NCBI GenBank assembly: GCA_035236585.1
Contig: CP141127.1
Coordinates: 72,149,495-72,213,494, forward strand
Origin: Warburgia ugandensis
Lineage: Eukaryota > Streptophyta > Magnoliopsida > Canellales > Canellaceae
Direction: 5' to 3'
Length of the DNA: 64,000 nt
The first letter of the stretch is position 1, and every line of letters starts with the position of its first letter. The notes beneath the pieces are model-generated. The model had not been told where the DNA came from. It did no database searches and saw nothing but the letters and a program-made list of their open reading frames with translations. A program made the translations under genes and the position numbers. Shown here one piece after another: positions 60,663 to 64,000 of this stretch.

Positions 60663-61690
60663 CAAACACACCAACAAGGAAATCAAATTATTTTTTAATT
60701 ACATCCAATGTTACATACTAATATGAACAAGGAAATCAAATTATTTTTTTATTACATCCAATGTTACATATATATCAAATGTTATATACTATTAGATCTT
60801 GTCAAGCCAAGATTCAATAGCGAATCTGCTCTTATGCGTCAAAATTTGGCTTAGTATTTAAGTGACACGACTCTTTTTCTTCAAAATAAGACAAAAATAG
60901 ATGGTATAACCACCACTCTTCATCAAACCCTAATCTTGGGTGGGAACCACAAATCATATAGTTCTACCTTCTTCAAAAGTGAGGTTTGAGAGAGAAGTAG
61001 TTGTCATTTTCATTGAAATCATACGATTTTAGCATAACTAGGATGATCAAACAGATTCTTTAACCTCATGATATGTAGTGTGAAAACCCACTTGATCTAC
61101 AAAATAACAACACAGAAAAGTTAGCAACAAGAAAAGAAACATTCGTGTGATTTAAAAGAATTTGTAGTTCAGTTATAGTTTTTTCCATCATACAAACAGT
61201 CAAAATATAAAAATGGAAAGTAAAAAGGGAAAAAGAGAGTAGCATAAGGCCTAGAGACAAAGCCGTCATGCCAAAATGTGAGAAGAAGAAGATAAAGGAA
61301 AAAATGTACTTTGACAACTATTTATAAATCATCAAAAACTTTAAAAGTCGTTTAGTGCTAAATGACTTTGAAAATGCATAACTTTTGAAGTTGCTTAGCA
61401 CTAAACGAATTTAAAAGTCCATTCCCACTAAATAAAATATTCATGCCAAATTTATCGTGATACTTTTGAAGTTGCTTCATTAAAATGACTTCAAATGTTA
61501 AGCATTTTTAAATTTGTTTTAATGAAAATGACTTCAAAGGTTGTCAACTTTGGAAGCCATTTTCATAAAAGCGACTTTAAAAGTCCTTCATGTGAAAAAT
61601 TCACTCCTCACACTAGTTTTTTAAAGTTGCTTCCTCTTAAATGACTTCTTAAGTATATATATTTATGTTGACTTTAAAACCCTCCACTAT

Positions 61691-62872
61691 ATATATGAGT
61701 ATGGCCCACATGCGGGTCCACCGTAACACATTAATTTAGAGTTAGTGGAAAATATGCAGGAAGAGCCAACATTACGTATCTTTAAACCATTACCATGTCC
61801 AACTAATAGTTGATCTAGTCTCTTGTATGTGCTAGCTAGGCTAAGATTTGAGAGGTAAACCACTCATCCAAATCTATGCTTTTCGACCCATGAGTATAGG
61901 CACGACATTACCATGGAACAAACGGAGAAGAATAGGACAATGATTGGCTATGTATCCATACTTGTGATAGAATTGACACTTCACATAGGACTTGGCATAA
62001 AAATTTGGAAGGGATTGAGAGGAATTCACTATCCCTTCATCATTTTTGGAATAGCCATTTAGACTGCCTTTGTTATAGCAATTGATAAGTTTTATTTTAT
62101 CTTTGCATTTACAATGAGATGAATGGTTGATGTAGATTCTTGATGTCCACTATTAATGCCATCTAATTTTTAGCAAGCATGATCTCATGACTAATCAAAA
62201 TGCTTTGAAGATCGACAAATGATAGAAGTGGGCAATCTAATTGAAAGAGTTGCAGCTTTGTCATTATAATGGAGTTAAGATTCAAATAGATTGTTGCATT
62301 GAAGTCTAGAGTAGGTATTGGTTATCCAGTTATAGCAAGTGTATTAGCAATCATCTTAGCTTTGGCATAATCATATCTCCCTCCTTCATGTTTTGCAACT
62401 ATGAACACCATATGAATTTTCAAGGATCTCCACACGTCTTTTGTGAATTTTGCAGCATTCAAGATGGGAAGAACATCACTAGAAAGAGTGGTGATTAATG
62501 ATCCACATTGTCTATTTAGGATTAACTATCCAAGAGTGGATGTAGAACTTTAGGAAAGGAACTTTGCTAGTGGTTTGACCATCAACCTATGGAAGCATTT
62601 CTTGAACTTCAAGAACTAGAGGAAATTGCAATTGCCACTCTATGTAATTGTCTAGAGTGAGATTTTAGGAAATCATAGTGATAAGTGGTACTAGTGTTGA
62701 ATGGAGATAAAGATGACAAAGTATTGTTGTTGCAAAAGAAAAAGTATTTTTAGAAGATCCAATGGAAGATGAAGTTATTGCTGGTGAAATTCAGAGAAAT
62801 GAGATCTAGAAAAGGTGTAAAGATTAGAAGAGAGAGGTGTTTTCGTAAGTAAGCCAATGATTAGATCCTTAG
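61691..62872 (-). pseudogene. Ty1/copia gag fossil
   Basis: Minus-strand sequence next to a PBS and LTR at 62873 onward. Around 62660-62570 it reads ISLDNYIEWQLQFPLVLEVQEML, like the N-terminal copia gag pattern (LxxxNYxxWxxxxxxxL). Around 61985-61935 lies a worn zinc-knuckle-like stretch (CQFYHKYGYIANHC). It is broken with many breaks. The body of the element that should follow is absent, because the CACTA 5' edge abuts it at about 61690. The first 40 bp (GAGTATGGCCCACATGCGG) resemble 36332-36365. Confidence 0.55.
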
Positions 62873-62884
62873 GCATTGATACCA
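62873..62884 (-). promoter_or_regulatory. Copia primer-binding site
   Basis: TGGTATCAATGC on the minus strand, directly after the LTR end TTTTCACA. It differs at two positions from the common plant copia PBS TGGTATCAGAGC (initiator Met tRNA). Confidence 0.7.
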
Positions 62885-63356
62885 TGTGAAAATGCAATGC
62901 TTTCTCTTTGTGAGTTCTCAAATCATTTGTATTTATAGTTAAGAATTATGAACTTAAAGTTTCATGAGATATATACAATTACTAAAGTCACTTTGAGATA
63001 CGTACATGTAATCTAATAGGGCCATGATCTTGTTTATTACTCTTTTCCAAATGAAGATATGTGCATCCACCATACAAGAGGTCAACAAATTTAGTTTTAA
63101 AACATGGAGAAAGTAGGGAGAGAGCTTATGTCTCTATCCTTTCTCTTTCACGATAAAAATGAAATAGTTCACTCTCTATTCTAATATAATACGAAAGCTA
63201 AAGTTGCTCTAACGAGTGTACGGATAAATTTAACCTTGTCATATGATAATAGAGTAAAGTAGAAGAGGCTAAAGTGGTTTCTTCACAAAGGGACAGGAAT
63301 AGGGCCTTTCAAGAGGAGAAGGTGAAAGAGGAAAAAGCAATTTATACTGAGACCAT
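62885..63356 (-). repeat. Copia LTR fragment
   Basis: The plus strand starts TGTGAAAATGCAATG beside the PBS. It is related to 34390-34560. It is interrupted at 63357 by another LTR, so its outer end is not seen here. Confidence 0.6.
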
Positions 63357-64000
63357 TGTTGATTGCTTTCCACAAGGGCACAGGCTATTGTAGTACAGCT
63401 TATGCAAGTATGAGTTGATCCCATGGGAACTCAACTTAATTAAAATGGAATTTAAATAAAACTTAATTACCATTAATAGAAAGAAATAACAAAAATTAAA
63501 TAACAGTGAACTCAAAATTTAGATCTATTACATTAATCAAAAGTACAAAATTTGGAACTAAAAAGACAAAAAATAAAATAAAATAATAACTAAAATATAC
63601 TTTCGTAGCTTGATCATGAAAATTTCTTGAAATTTGGTCTCATCAGAGTCAATCAGCCTTTATCAATCTCTCCCTCATATCTTTGATTAAGGATTCAACA
63701 GTTGGGTTGTTTAAATTTTCCAAAATTTTCATGAGCTGGACTAAGAAAAGATTTTGGGCTTTGAATGACTTAGATCAAAATTTTGAATTCTATATTGAAG
63801 ATTAGGACTAATGGATCATCTAGGAATTATCCTAAGAACAAGATCTAAGAATTTATTTGAAATCTGATAATAAAAAAAAGCATGAAATAAAGTTATCCTG
63901 TTGGTTAAATCTAAACCATTAATTCGAATGGGCTTTAATCGAACATGGTTGGATTATTTTATACATAGAATAACTTGAGAACAAAATAGAAGTTTGATGG
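63357..64000 (-). mobile_element. Athila/Tat-like LTR edge (continues past the window)
   Basis: The plus strand starts TGTTGATTGCTTTCCACAAG, then CAGGCTATTGTAGTACAGC and GAGTTGATCCCATGGGAAC. This is the reverse complement of the terminal LTR block seen at 11370-11459, 47935-48009 and 52400-52481. No PBS follows inward, so it is a 3' LTR or solo LTR inserted in the copia LTR. The possible target duplication is ACCAT (63352-63356), with the partner beyond the window. Confidence 0.65.

Larger units (their letters stand above)
38950..61690 (-). mobile_element. CACTA (En/Spm) DNA transposon, about 22.7 kb including nested insertions
   Basis: The 3' terminus is explicit: CACTACTACACAAAGGG from 38950, followed by dense subterminal repeats of the type GACTTTTAAAGTCG. 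On the minus strand come, in order from the 5' end: subterminal repeats and a duplicated 5' region (61690-59560), a TNP2 transposase pseudogene (59392-56050), tandem and minisatellite repeats (55950-53430), and a second pseudogene with Transposase_24, DUF8039 and Ulp1-like domains (about 52700-40600). Two LTR insertions (45872-52481 and 40958-43465) account for about 9.1 kb, so the element itself was about 13.6 kb. The 5' outer terminus near 61690 is not a clean CACTA end, although GGAGGGTTTTAAAGTC there resembles the inner TIR. ATA precedes the 3' terminus (38947-38949), and ATA also occurs at the AT-rich 5' edge, which proves little as a 3-bp duplication. Neither gene is intact. Confidence 0.85.
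59560..61690 (-). repeat. Tandemly duplicated CACTA 5' region with subterminal repeats
   Basis: Two direct copies, about 59640-60300 and 60500-61330, share long stretches (TATTAGATCTTGTC, CTCTTCATCAAACCCTAAT, GAGAGAGAAGTAGTTGTCATT, GGATGATCAAACAGATTC, AGCATAAGGCCTAGAGA). Blocks of subterminal words (ACTTTTGAAGTTGC, CGACTTCAAAAGT) lie before, between and after them (59570-59645, 60310-60500, 61340-61680). The whole 5' terminal module thus seems duplicated about 0.95 kb apart. (GT)n at 60609-60660 lies in the outer copy. Confidence 0.8.

Noticed and set aside
61685-61689. CACTA word taken as the 5' terminus
   Set aside because: It is in the wrong orientation for the inverted end and lacks the following CTACACAAAGGG. 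It is probably coincidence.

Overview
The window looks like repeat-dense nuclear DNA of a flowering plant, probably one with a large genome. It is AT-rich with low coding density. I recognise no intact host gene, rRNA, tRNA or CRISPR array. Almost everything I can identify is transposon-derived: nested Ty3/gypsy elements of the Athila/Tat group, other large gypsy-type LTRs, Ty1/copia remnants, and one very long CACTA (En/Spm) DNA transposon. The plant assignment rests on these families: Athila-type pol, TNP2 with DUF4218/DUF4216, Transposase_24 with DUF8039 and Ulp1, and degenerate TTTAGGG-like tracts. The species cannot be told.

Left third (1-25.5 kb). A minus-strand LTR end (1-2992) abuts element A, an Athila/Tat-like retroelement on the minus strand. 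Element A has three LTR copies (2993-3955, 5116-7744, 17923-20125), a short internal unit without gag-pol, and a long internal unit with recognisable integrase, RNase H, RT, protease and gag fossils. A solo LTR with a perfect 5-bp target duplication (9546-11459) sits inside it. Element A lies inside an older relative, element B (20126-25515), whose leader sequence occurs on both sides of its primer-binding site.

Middle (25.5-38.9 kb). A plus-strand LTR-like block ends near 30134. It is followed by purine-rich and CACTGAG-type degenerate tandem repeats, a Ty1/copia RT/RNase H fossil near 32.5-33.4 kb, and poorly identifiable AT-rich DNA.

Right (38.95 to about 61.69 kb). A CACTA element of roughly 22.7 kb lies on the minus strand. 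Its 3' terminus starts with a textbook CACTACTACACAAAGGG at 38950. It carries a decayed TNP2 transposase gene (56.05-59.39 kb) and a decayed second gene with Transposase_24, DUF8039 and a Ulp1-like C48 protease (about 40.6-52.7 kb). Between the genes are a G/C-skewed minisatellite, 0.5-kb tandem repeats with telomere-like tracts, and palindromic subterminal repeats. The second gene was later interrupted by a 6.6-kb nonautonomous LTR element (45872-52481, TSD CTCAC) and a 2.5-kb solo LTR (40958-43465, TSD GAGGG/GACGG). The far 5' end of the CACTA was tandemly duplicated and its outer terminus is eroded. Beyond it lie a Ty1/copia gag fossil with primer-binding site and LTR, and the edge of another Athila-like LTR.

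All identities come from reading motifs by eye. Percentages and ages are rough.
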